A stretch of 8,609 nt of DNA. Source: Fidelibacterota bacterium (lineage in GTDB: Bacteria > Fidelibacterota > Fidelibacteria > Fidelibacterales > Fidelibacteraceae). This document shows positions 1-6,081 of this stretch, in pieces; position 1 is the first letter of the stretch; each line of letters starts with the position of its first letter. Position numbers and translations under genes: made by a program. The stretch is taken from NCBI GenBank assembly GCA_030629925.1, contig DAOVOB010000035.1, positions 1 through 8,609 of the forward strand, in the 5' to 3' direction. Below the pieces are notes generated by a model that was not told where the DNA came from, ran no database searches, and saw only the letters and a list, made by a program, of their open reading frames with translations.

Positions 1-71
1 AAAATAGCTTTCAAATAACCGAAGGAATATATTAAGGGATACTTGCATTCACACACCATTATTTTAGCATA

Positions 72-129
72 TCAACTTGCCTCAAGTTTTTATACTTTAA
101 TCTCCTTGTAAAAACTTGAGGCAAGTTGA
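72..129. repeat. 21-bp perfect inverted repeat made of two nested palindromes
   Basis: The arms at 72-92 and 109-129 are exact reverse complements over 21 bp and are separated by 16 nt. Each arm contains its own palindrome, AACTTG-CCT-CAAGTT at 74-88 and AACTTG-AGG-CAAGTT at 113-127, with centres 39 bp apart. It could be a paired operator for a dimeric regulator or a long RNA hairpin. There is no T-tract after either arm, so it is not a classical terminator. The inward-facing half-sites CCTCAAGTT (80-88) and AACTTGAGG (113-121) match the half-sites of SoxR-type MerR boxes, but the 24-nt gap between them is far too wide for such a box. The function is unknown; the structure itself is certain. 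Confidence 0.75.
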
Positions 130-138
130 CTAATAATT

Positions 139-167
139 AAAAAAGGCAGGTTAAACCTGCCTTTTTT
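139..167. terminator. Intrinsic terminator, symmetric A/T tracts
   Basis: The stem GGCAGGT (145-151) pairs with ACCTGCC (155-161) around a TAA loop and is flanked by six A on the left and six T on the right. It lies 14 bp beyond the stop codon of the minus-strand transporter gene and gives the U-tract that strand needs. The symmetry means it can also stop transcription arriving from the left. It most likely ends the transcript that carries the kinase-like and transporter genes. Confidence 0.9.
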
Positions 168-181
168 AATATAGAAAATTC

Positions 182-1210
182 TTATGCTTTTTCTTTTTTC
201 TTTTGCAGTAGTGGTGGAATGGTTAGGAATAAAATTGAAACAATAATAATTCCGGCTCCGATCAGCTGAGAGGTTCGCGGTAAACCTTGATTGGGAAATA
301 ATGATAGCAGAAAAGCTGCGATCACACCGGCAAGGATACTTGATGAACGATTAACGGGGATACAATAGGTATTTTCACTCTTATCAAGGAAGACCAGGGT
401 ACCAAAGAAACCGGTTCCTTGCGACAATACACCAATGAGGAGCAGCGCCCATAGATATGGCTGGTCCCAATGCATAGTCCAGCCCATGCGGACGGATTCG
501 CCGATATCACCATTCAGCAATGTAAAAAGCCCAAGAAAGATCACCAATACGGGTGTAGAAACCATTTGTTCTTCCACGAAATAACGCAGGTTAACCTCTT
601 TTTTATCTGACTTTGCATTACGGCTCATGAATTGGAAACGCATGAAGTATGAAAACAGATAAATTGCGATCACAATTCCCAATAAAAGCGGGATCTTGAA
701 TCCTTTTGCATCGAAGATGGGAATAAGCAATGCCGATAAAGCACCAACAAGGCCGATCCAAGAGAACCAGCGCACAGAACGTTTTGTTATTGTATCGATA
801 ATAGGTGCAATGACCAAAACTCCCCCTCGCATTAATAGCATGGCAAGGACAATACTAACACCTTCAAAAGTATAGGCTAGTGTTGTGGTTCCAATGATCA
901 ATGATGTGAATATACCTGATAGAATCGTCCATTTTGTAGGGTGTGGTATACTCATGCCAAAAACAGTTGAATGTTTGGCATATTTCCACCATCCCAAGAC
1001 GGAGATCACGATGATCATGGTAGTCAATGTTGCAATGGCCGTAACCGGAAGGATTGAAAATCCCGTAAGCCCGGTGCCATCTAAAGAAGGCAATAAACCT
1101 TTGCTCATGATTTTAGTAAACAAAGAATACGGCACATAACATGCAAAATAACCAAAGGCAAAGCCCCAGATAGTATTGTTGCTGATGAAGTCTTTAAATC
1201 GTTTTCCCAA
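182..1210 (-). CDS. DMT/EamA-like ten-helix membrane transporter
   Basis: This 342-residue inner-membrane protein has about ten hydrophobic segments, roughly at 14-34, 51-73, 93-115, 117-138, 149-166, 173-190, 215-233, 253-271, 287-304 and 315-334, and a lysine-rich C-terminal tail. The size, helix count and short charged loops fit the drug/metabolite transporter (EamA) fold. Residues 124-145, with an RGG motif followed by a helix and a basic loop, and the VNRSSS motif near 286-291 resemble the ends of its two five-helix halves. The substrate cannot be read from the sequence. The start is TTG at 1208-1210, chosen because GAGGT (1215-1219) sits just before it and because the next in-frame ATG (residue 35) would remove the first helix. 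The kinase-like gene lies 10 bp upstream on the same strand, so the two are probably co-transcribed and may handle the same compound. Direction of transport is unknown. Confidence 0.7.
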   Translation of the reverse strand: MGKRFKDFISNNTIWGFAFGYFACYVPYSLFTKIMSKGLLPSLDGTGLTGFSILPVTAIATLTTMIIVISVLGWWKYAKHSTVFGMSIPHPTKWTILSGIFTSLIIGTTTLAYTFEGVSIVLAMLLMRGGVLVIAPIIDTITKRSVRWFSWIGLVGALSALLIPIFDAKGFKIPLLLGIVIAIYLFSYFMRFQFMSRNAKSDKKEVNLRYFVEEQMVSTPVLVIFLGLFTLLNGDIGESVRMGWTMHWDQPYLWALLLIGVLSQGTGFFGTLVFLDKSENTYCIPVNRSSSILAGVIAAFLLSLFPNQGLPRTSQLIGAGIIIVSILFLTIPPLLQKKKEKA

Positions 1211-1214
1211 AATT

Positions 1215-1219
1215 ACCTC
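1215..1219 (-). promoter_or_regulatory. Ribosome binding site deciding a TTG start
   Basis: GAGGT on the minus strand lies 4 nt before the TTG at 1208-1210. It sits in the 10-bp gap after the kinase-like gene's stop codon and supports TTG as the transporter's true start. The combination of a weak start codon and a short spacer suggests the transporter is translated less strongly than the gene before it. Confidence 0.6.
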
Positions 1220-1220
1220 G

Positions 1221-1940
1221 TTATTTTTTGTTTTTAATTTCCCATAGATCCGTGAAGCATTTATCTAATGCCGGGCCCAATTTTTCCGGGTAGATGGTAA
1301 CTTCGGGCATATTATTTAAAACAGTATATGGGATCTTGTGTTCGCCAAAGCAAATATATTCAGAGTCATTGCCCTTAAATTTTTCCCAATCTACTTCTTT
1401 GTATAGACGTTCTACCTTTTCATCCGGAAGTCCGTGTTCAAGAATTGAATCGGGTCGATTTGGATTAAAGCGACGGCGGTTCTTACGTAAAGATTCTTCA
1501 AAAGGAATATCAATATAAAGTACACAGGCTTTATTTAGAATATCTTCAGAAAGTGAACGGAAAGCACTTTCGTAACCACCGTGTTCGGATCCGCGACTGA
1601 ATTCAAGAACCGTAGATGTGTTTTCTGCATAACCCTCATCACGAAGTTTCTTTTCATATTCAAATGAAAGGCGTTCAATGAGCAGGTTCCATTGATAATT
1701 ATGAAGGAAATAACCTTCAGGATCGGAATGTATGCGCGGTTTATTCATGACTTTTTCAAGAATAGCATCTTCTTCAAACCAGGTCCATAACATGGGGAAA
1801 TCATCGATCTCCTCGAAGTTGTTAATATGAAAACGTTCTAAACGTTCATCAACAGGTGTTTTTTTTAAATAATCAATGACTTCAGATTTTCCCGCAGCGG
1901 GACGTCCCATGAGAATTATTATCTCAAAATGTTTTTTCAT
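1221..1940 (-). CDS. P-loop kinase-like protein of unknown substrate
   Basis: This is a 239-residue cytoplasmic protein. A Walker A motif, GRPAAGKS (residues 12-19), follows a short beta strand (EIIILM), as in small nucleoside, nucleotide and metabolite kinases. Further on, VLEFSRGSEHGG (111-122) follows a strand and could shape the substrate site. The strand CVLYIDIP (139-146) is followed by an arginine cluster, RKNRRR (152-157), in the position of a LID-type phosphate-binding segment. I do not recognise a specific named family. An adenylate-kinase-like or deoxynucleoside-kinase-like fold is inferred, not shown. The ATG has a good ribosome site (AGGAG about 8 nt upstream). It is the first gene of a two-gene unit with the DMT-like transporter, which suggests it modifies, or is activated by, the transported compound. 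A signalling NTPase role is also possible. Confidence 0.65.
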   Translation of the reverse strand: MKKHFEIIILMGRPAAGKSEVIDYLKKTPVDERLERFHINNFEEIDDFPMLWTWFEEDAILEKVMNKPRIHSDPEGYFLHNYQWNLLIERLSFEYEKKLRDEGYAENTSTVLEFSRGSEHGGYESAFRSLSEDILNKACVLYIDIPFEESLRKNRRRFNPNRPDSILEHGLPDEKVERLYKEVDWEKFKGNDSEYICFGEHKIPYTVLNNMPEVTIYPEKLGPALDKCFTDLWEIKNKK

Positions 1941-2024
1941 CTTTTAAACTCCTAAAAAATATTAATGGGTAAAATACTAATAAATCAACCAGAGACAAAG
2001 GACATTATTAAAGTCACTAAGATA

Positions 2025-2129
2025 TTAGGATATTGTGGGGTCATAGGCAAATGTGCCACAAGCGAGTCCGATGATCAACAGAAATATAAAAATATTCTTT
2101 TTTGTTCTATTCTCCTTGTGGAAGATCAA
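2025..2129 (-). pseudogene. Possible decayed small lipoprotein-like reading frame
   Basis: Between the YD-repeat-like lipoprotein gene and the kinase-like gene there is a frame that reads like a bacterial signal peptide: basic KKN, the hydrophobic run IFIFLLIIGLA, a cysteine, then a short tail ending in TAA. A strong AAGGAG site (minus strand, 2112-2117) sits at the right distance before KKN, but there is no ATG, GTG or TTG there; the codons read AGA-ACA-AAA. The only usable start is a TTG at 2127-2129, upstream of that ribosome site, giving 34 residues. The lipobox is poor (G-L-A-C). This looks like a small gene that has lost its start codon, or a gene end that has decayed. It could also be chance, so confidence is low. 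Confidence 0.25.
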
Positions 2130-2131
2130 GG

Positions 2132-2980
2132 TCAATAATAGATGATTTTTCTTATATCGTAATTTATTGGGGTCCCATCATGAAACCGGATCTTTTTGAT
2201 CCAGTTTCCCCGTTTATCATATTCATATTCAAAGTTTAATATTAGTTGTTCAAGGCTATCTGCATCAAATTGTTTTACTTCCGAGAGGAGATCATGGTCA
2301 TTATAAGTTAATGTGAAAAAATTGCTTAGCTTTTCATAAAGATCATAGCGATATATTGTTGAGATCAGTTCTGTTTCACCGATATACTCCATTTTACTAT
2401 ATCCCTCAAGACCCCAATATCCATAGTACCATTCTTCTAATTGTCGGTTTTTATCGTCCAAAACCCAATGTAATGAATCAAAATCATCACTATCGGGACT
2501 GTTATAGATAATGCGAGAGATCAATTCATTATTTTCGTCATAGTAAAGGTACCAGGACACAAACAGGAAGCTATCTTCTTGGATATGGATCCGTTCAGTA
2601 TTGTTGCCTTTATCATCATAGAGCCAGACCCATTCAAATACTTGTTCGCCATTGGCATTATAGCCGATTTCACCAAGACACCTAAAGTTCTCATCATGGT
2701 CGCGAAGCAGTTTCGCATCCAGGCTGTCAGCTTCTCTATAGAAATAGGCCTGGGTAACATAACCGTGTTTGTTAAATGTCAGAGTTTGATCCTCATCGCC
2801 AAGTCGATTGGGTTCACCCTTAACAATTTCCCCATCTTTTTCTACGGCATTGTAATGATAGATCGTGAGATGATTAACCTTACCGCTGACATCATAAAAT
2901 TCAGTGTCTTTTGGCGGCATGTTTCGTCCCATACATGAAAATAAGATCAGGACCGTAAGTGCCAATAGTGTGTACTTCAT
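2132..2980 (-). CDS. Lipoprotein with YD-repeat-like beta units
   Basis: This is a 282-residue exported protein. The N-terminus MKYTLLALTVLILFSC has a basic start, a hydrophobic core and a lipobox L-F-S-C, so C16 should be lipidated and the protein anchored to a membrane. The mature part is rich in Tyr, Asp, Asn and Trp and repeats a loose pattern of Tyr/Phe-Asn/Asp-x-x-Gly/Asn followed by a strand, for example at 68-81, 106-120, 121-134, 146-160, 173-186, 225-238 and 253-266. The clearest unit is YEYDKRGNWIKKIRF (252-266). This resembles YD/RHS-type repeats, which form beta sheets, but there is no toxin or RHS core domain and the length is small. A GGGGAGGA site just before the ATG supports the start. 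No enzyme motif is visible; a structural or binding role at the envelope is inferred. Confidence 0.65.
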   Translation of the reverse strand: MKYTLLALTVLILFSCMGRNMPPKDTEFYDVSGKVNHLTIYHYNAVEKDGEIVKGEPNRLGDEDQTLTFNKHGYVTQAYFYREADSLDAKLLRDHDENFRCLGEIGYNANGEQVFEWVWLYDDKGNNTERIHIQEDSFLFVSWYLYYDENNELISRIIYNSPDSDDFDSLHWVLDDKNRQLEEWYYGYWGLEGYSKMEYIGETELISTIYRYDLYEKLSNFFTLTYNDHDLLSEVKQFDADSLEQLILNFEYEYDKRGNWIKKIRFHDGTPINYDIRKIIYY

Positions 2981-3070
2981 CGAATCCTCCCCGGGTTAGG
3001 GTACATAAGCATATTTTGATATTTTGGTATAACAATTTACAGTTAGAGGTAGGCAAAGACAAGAAAAAGG

Positions 3071-3098
3071 TGAATAGTGAACGGTAAACGGTGAACAG
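3071..3098. repeat. Heptamer tandem repeat (TGAACGG-like, 4 copies)
   Basis: Four consecutive 7-bp units read TGAATAG, TGAACGG, TAAACGG and TGAACAG. Two more related units occur at 3247-3260 (TGAACGA, TAAACGC). The segment 3075-3090 recurs at 3244-3259 with one mismatch in 16. Confidence 0.75.
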
Positions 3099-3123
3099 TA
3101 AAAATAAACATTTACGACCATGT

Positions 3124-3217
3124 AGGAAACAGGCAATTATCGGGCGTAGGCCTGCTGCGCCGAAGTAGCTTGGCTACGAAGGCTGTACTCGAAGAGCGAA
3201 GACTGAAGCCTGTTCCT
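3124..3217. repeat. GC-rich palindromic intergenic element
   Basis: AGGAAACAGGC (3124-3134) and GCCTGTTCCT (3208-3217) are inverted copies differing by one A, and they bound a 94-bp segment much richer in GC than its surroundings. Inside it are a perfect small hairpin, GTAGC-TTG-GCTAC (3165-3177), and four copies of the pentamer CGAAG (3161, 3177, 3190 and 3197). It has the look of a dispersed, non-coding REP- or MITE-like repeat. Whether it recurs in the genome cannot be seen here. Confidence 0.5.
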
Positions 3218-3243
3218 TGTGCTATGTGTGAAAGAAATGTAAG

Positions 3244-3271
3244 TAGTGAACGATAAACGCTACTTCGCTAC
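3244..3271. repeat. Second copy of the 16-bp motif plus CGCTAC pair
   Basis: TAGTGAACGATAAACG (3244-3259) matches 3075-3090 at 15 of 16 bases. CGCTAC then occurs twice at 3258-3271 with a 2-nt gap, and on the minus strand this reads through a fifth CGAAG (3263-3267). Together with 3075-3090 it flanks the palindromic element. Confidence 0.55.
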
Positions 3272-3313
3272 ATCATTTGATAAACCTACGAAAAGCAAGT
3301 ATTTCCCGCTCTT

Positions 3314-3334
3314 AACCCTCAACCCTCAACCCTT
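3314..3334. repeat. Heptamer tandem repeat (AACCCTC, 3 copies)
   Basis: The units AACCCTC, AACCCTC and AACCCTT are consecutive and end exactly at the last base before the yifB stop codon on the opposite strand. The unit length is the same as that of the run at 3071-3098, but the sequence is different. Confidence 0.75.
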
Positions 3335-4876
3335 CTAATACACCCCCTCATGTCGATCTAAATTTCTATAATGAATAGCTTCACTGATATGTGTTGGACT
3401 GATGTTCTCGGAAGCATCAAGATCTGCAATTGTGCGGGCGACTTTAAGGATACGCGTGTATGCTCGTGCGCTTAAACCCAGACGCAGGATAGCAATTTTT
3501 AACAGATCCCTGCATTCATCATTTAGATCGCAAAAACGTTTAATATCCCGGGTTGCCATTTGGGTATTACAATGGACACGCGTAAATCGATGAAATCGCT
3601 GAGTTTGAATATCCCGCGCTTTTGAAACGCGTTCACGAATACTTTTTGAACTTTCACTGTCCTGCCGGTCGCTGATCTCTTCATAACTGACCGGTGGTAC
3701 ATCAACATGCAGATCGATACGATCCAGTAAGGGACCCGAAATTCGAGAAAGATAATTGTGGATCTGCCCGATGCTACAGGAACAGTCGTGATTGGGGTCG
3801 CTTGCGTAGCCACAGGGACAGGGGTTCATGGCCGCGATCAACATAAAAGATGCCGGGTAGGTAAGGGAGGCAAGAGCTCGGCTGATAGTCACTTGCCCGT
3901 CTTCCAGCGGCTGACGCAAGACTTCAAGAACATTCTTTTTAAACTCGGGAAATTCATCAAGAAAGAGGACACCATTATGCGCAAGACTTACTTCGCCCGG
4001 GCGGGGAATACGCCCACCTCCAACCAGCGCTGAATCGCTTACGGTATGATGAGGTGAGCGAAATGGTCGCCGCGTTATAAGGCTGGTTTCGGAAATATCT
4101 TCATAAACCGAATAGACGGCTGTGGTCTCAATTGCTTCTTCTAGGGTCAGATCCGGAAGGATCGTCGGAAAGCGTTTTGCCAGCATGGATTTTCCGGAGC
4201 CCGGCGGTCCGATTAGAATAATATTGTGTCCGCCCGCTGCTGCTACCTCAAGTGCGCGTTTGACATGTGCTTGTCCTTTGACTTCGGAAAAATCAACCCG
4301 ATGTTTTTCATTTGCCCCGAAAAAACTTTTTATATCAACGACTTCAGGCTTGAGCTTACTACATCCGTTAATGATCCCAACTGCATCGTCTAAAGTATCA
4401 GCTCCCCAGACAGAACAGTAGCCAGGCATGGCCGCTTCACGGGCATTGGCTTTTGGGACGATAAGATGTTTTTGACGAAAGCGTTTCATACCAAGTGCGA
4501 TGGGGAGAATACCTTTGGATGGTCGCAAACTTCCATCCAGCGCCAATTCACCGATACATATATAATCTTGAAGTCGCTCCGCGTCAACCAATTCGTTACC
4601 GGCAAGTACTCCAAGGGCCAGTGAAAGATCAAAGCCCGTCCCTTCTTTTGGTATATCCGCTGGAGCAAGATTTTGTGTGATCTTACACCCTGGCATACGA
4701 TAACCGCAAGATTTTATCGCGGACAACATACGTGAAAAACTTTCTTTTACGGCTTTCTCAGCCAAGCCAACGATAAAGTACTTTGGTGTGCTGCGATCCA
4801 AGCGCGTTTCTATTGTTACCTCATAGGCGTTAATGCCATGAAGTGCTGCTGAATAACATCTTGATATTGTTCTCAT
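3335..4876 (-). CDS. yifB: YifB/ComM family Mg-chelatase-like AAA+ ATPase
   Basis: This 513-residue protein has the full family length (E. coli ComM is about 500). The N-terminal ChlI-like domain is intact, with [13 protein letters not shown] (34-46) and [11 protein letters not shown] (69-79). The AAA+ core has Walker A GPPGSGKS (223-230), the [16 protein letters not shown] segment (273-288), Walker B VLFLDEF (303-309), a cysteine group NPCPCGY plus CSC (351-367) that may bind zinc, and [12 protein letters not shown] (383-394) with a likely arginine finger at R386. The C-terminal domain includes [21 protein letters not shown] (466-486). In naturally competent bacteria ComM is a hexameric helicase that drives branch migration during integration of incoming DNA; that role is from family knowledge. 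The ATG aligns with family N-termini, but no ribosome site is visible before it. A CRP-type operator lies about 60 bp upstream of the start. It is transcribed divergently from galE. Confidence 0.95.
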   Translation of the reverse strand: MRTISRCYSAALHGINAYEVTIETRLDRSTPKYFIVGLAEKAVKESFSRMLSAIKSCGYRMPGCKITQNLAPADIPKEGTGFDLSLALGVLAGNELVDAERLQDYICIGELALDGSLRPSKGILPIALGMKRFRQKHLIVPKANAREAAMPGYCSVWGADTLDDAVGIINGCSKLKPEVVDIKSFFGANEKHRVDFSEVKGQAHVKRALEVAAAGGHNIILIGPPGSGKSMLAKRFPTILPDLTLEEAIETTAVYSVYEDISETSLITRRPFRSPHHTVSDSALVGGGRIPRPGEVSLAHNGVLFLDEFPEFKKNVLEVLRQPLEDGQVTISRALASLTYPASFMLIAAMNPCPCGYASDPNHDCSCSIGQIHNYLSRISGPLLDRIDLHVDVPPVSYEEISDRQDSESSKSIRERVSKARDIQTQRFHRFTRVHCNTQMATRDIKRFCDLNDECRDLLKIAILRLGLSARAYTRILKVARTIADLDASENISPTHISEAIHYRNLDRHEGVY

Positions 4877-4927
4877 AGGTGAAAAAATAGCTCATTAATT
4901 CAGAAAGTAAAACAGTGTATTTCGGAC

Positions 4928-4943
4928 TGTGATGCAAATCACA
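4928..4943. promoter_or_regulatory. CRP-type operator in the yifB-galE spacer
   Basis: TGTGAT-GCAA-ATCACA is a perfect inverted repeat that matches the consensus core of E. coli CRP sites at every fixed position (TGTGA-N6-TCACA). Its centre is about 60 bp upstream of the yifB ATG and about 133 bp upstream of the galE ATG, so it could serve either gene. Members of the CRP/FNR superfamily other than CRP recognise similar boxes, so the regulator and signal are inferred. A smaller dyad, AGATC-AGC-GATCT (4955-4967), lies next to it on the galE side. Confidence 0.6.
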
Positions 4944-5067
4944 AAATGATAGTGAGATCAGCGATCTTTCATTTATCCCCCAATTGTAATTATTAAATTC
5001 TAAACTTAAATCGTTTGGATTTAATTTTTGAAAACAATATTTTTCGACATAACAAAAAGGTTATTCT

Positions 5068-6081
5068 ATGCAAAGCATTCTTGTTACCGGCGGTGCCGGG
5101 TATATTGGATCCCACACCTGTCTTCGATTACTTGAAGAAGGATATGAGATCATTGTGGTTGATAATTTTTGCAACAGCAAATCAGAATCATTGGAAAGAA
5201 TAAAACAGATCACAGGCAGATCACTGACTTTCTATGAAGTGAATATTTGTGATCGTGATGCCATGCAAAAGATTTTCGAGGCTCACGATATTGATGCGGT
5301 GATCCATTTTGCCGGTTTAAAGGCAGTGGGTGAATCGGTTCAAAAACCCATGGAATACTATTATAATAATGTATATGGCACCTTGGTTCTTTGTGAAGAA
5401 ATGGCAAAAGCCGGAGTAAAAAATATAGTTTTCAGTTCATCTGCCACCGTTTATGGACTTAGTGATGATGTCCCTTTTGCCGAAGATGCCCCTACATCAG
5501 CAACCAACCCCTATGGTCGTACAAAATTATTTATTGAGAATATTCTTAGCGACCTGAAGATTGCCGATAAAGATTGGTCAATTACACTTCTCAGATATTT
5601 CAATCCTGTTGGTGCACACAAGAGTGGGCTGATTGGTGAAGACCCCAATGGTATTCCCAACAACCTAATGCCCTATATCTCACAGGTAGCCGTAGGGCGT
5701 TTAGAAAAATTACAAGTACTTGGTGATGATTATCCAACGACAGACGGTACCGGGGTGCGCGATTATATTCATGTCATGGATCTGGCCGAAGGTCACGTGA
5801 AAGCCTTACAGGGACCAAAAGTTGAAGATGGTCCGGCAATTTATAATCTTGGCACCGGAAAGGGGAACAGTGTGCTTGAAATTGTAAAAGCATTTGAAAA
5901 TGAAAATGGAATTGAAATTCCTTACCAGATAGTTGCTCGACGAGAAGGAGATGTGGCAAGTTCATATGCTGACCCGTCAAAAGCAGAAAAACATCTCAAG
6001 TGGAAAGCAAAACTGAATCTGCAAGATATGGTGCGAGATGCCTGGAACTGGCAAAAGAAGAATCCTGAAGGCTATGCATAA
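5068..6081 (+). CDS. galE: UDP-glucose 4-epimerase
   Basis: This 337-residue cytoplasmic enzyme has the normal GalE length. It interconverts UDP-glucose and UDP-galactose in the Leloir pathway and supplies galactose for surface glycans. The Rossmann NAD motif [10 protein letters not shown] is at 7-16, VDNF at 31-34, and [11 protein letters not shown] at 80-90. The catalytic set is in place: S124 in SSSATVYG, Y149 and K153 in YGRTK, at the same numbers as in the E. coli enzyme. The family sequences [15 protein letters not shown] (179-193), [13 protein letters not shown] (198-210) and [17 protein letters not shown] (227-243) follow. The ATG is preceded by AAAGG at a 7-nt spacing. It is transcribed away from yifB and overlaps the phosphodiesterase gene by 8 bp, so the two should be translated from one message. 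Epimerases acting on related UDP-sugars look alike, but these features favour GalE itself. Confidence 0.95.
   Translation: MQSILVTGGAGYIGSHTCLRLLEEGYEIIVVDNFCNSKSESLERIKQITGRSLTFYEVNICDRDAMQKIFEAHDIDAVIHFAGLKAVGESVQKPMEYYYNNVYGTLVLCEEMAKAGVKNIVFSSSATVYGLSDDVPFAEDAPTSATNPYGRTKLFIENILSDLKIADKDWSITLLRYFNPVGAHKSGLIGEDPNGIPNNLMPYISQVAVGRLEKLQVLGDDYPTTDGTGVRDYIHVMDLAEGHVKALQGPKVEDGPAIYNLGTGKGNSVLEIVKAFENENGIEIPYQIVARREGDVASSYADPSKAEKHLKWKAKLNLQDMVRDAWNWQKKNPEGYA

Larger units (their letters stand above)
2981..3334. other. Non-coding spacer with repeats (354 bp)
   Basis: No convincing gene lies between the lipoprotein gene and yifB. The left end (2981-3060) is AT-rich and should hold the lipoprotein promoter, though no box is clear. 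The rest contains heptamer runs at 3071-3098 and 3314-3334, a GC-rich element with short terminal inverted repeats at 3124-3217, and a second copy of a 16-bp motif at 3244-3259. I see no clear terminator for yifB: no stem with a T-tract on the minus strand. Confidence 0.6.

Noticed and set aside
1..59. A minus-strand frame from an ATG at 57-59 stays open to the left edge (19 codons).
   Set aside because: It is too short, has no ribosome site and no recognisable protein pattern; such an open frame is expected by chance in AT-rich DNA.
80..121. A true SoxR/MerR-type promoter box.
   Set aside because: The half-sites match, but the 24-nt gap between them is incompatible with the compact dyad these regulators bind within a 19-20 bp promoter spacer.
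3008..3035. TTGTTA and TATGCT on the minus strand, 16 bp apart, as a sigma-70 promoter for the lipoprotein gene.
   Set aside because: Each box matches only four of six consensus bases, and the region is AT-rich; similar pairs can be found in most of the spacers here.
3161..3217. The folded GC-rich stretch as a tRNA or other structured RNA gene.
   Set aside because: There is no T-loop signature, acceptor stem or anticodon arm; the hairpin is only five base pairs and fits a repeat element better.
3758..4421. Open plus-strand frames inside yifB as overlapping genes.
   Set aside because: They are antisense to a strongly conserved ATPase and have no ribosome site or protein-like pattern.
4984..5011. 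TTGTAA and TTAAAT as the galE promoter.
   Set aside because: The fit is weak (four of six in each box), and several equally weak pairs exist in the same AT-rich stretch.
5015..5203. A plus-strand frame starting before galE.
   Set aside because: It overlaps the start of galE in another frame and has no recognisable features; galE itself is certain.
6038..6073. The upstream ATG at 6038 as the phosphodiesterase start.
   Set aside because: It would add 12 residues lying in galE that family members lack; the HRG motif should be close to the N-terminus.
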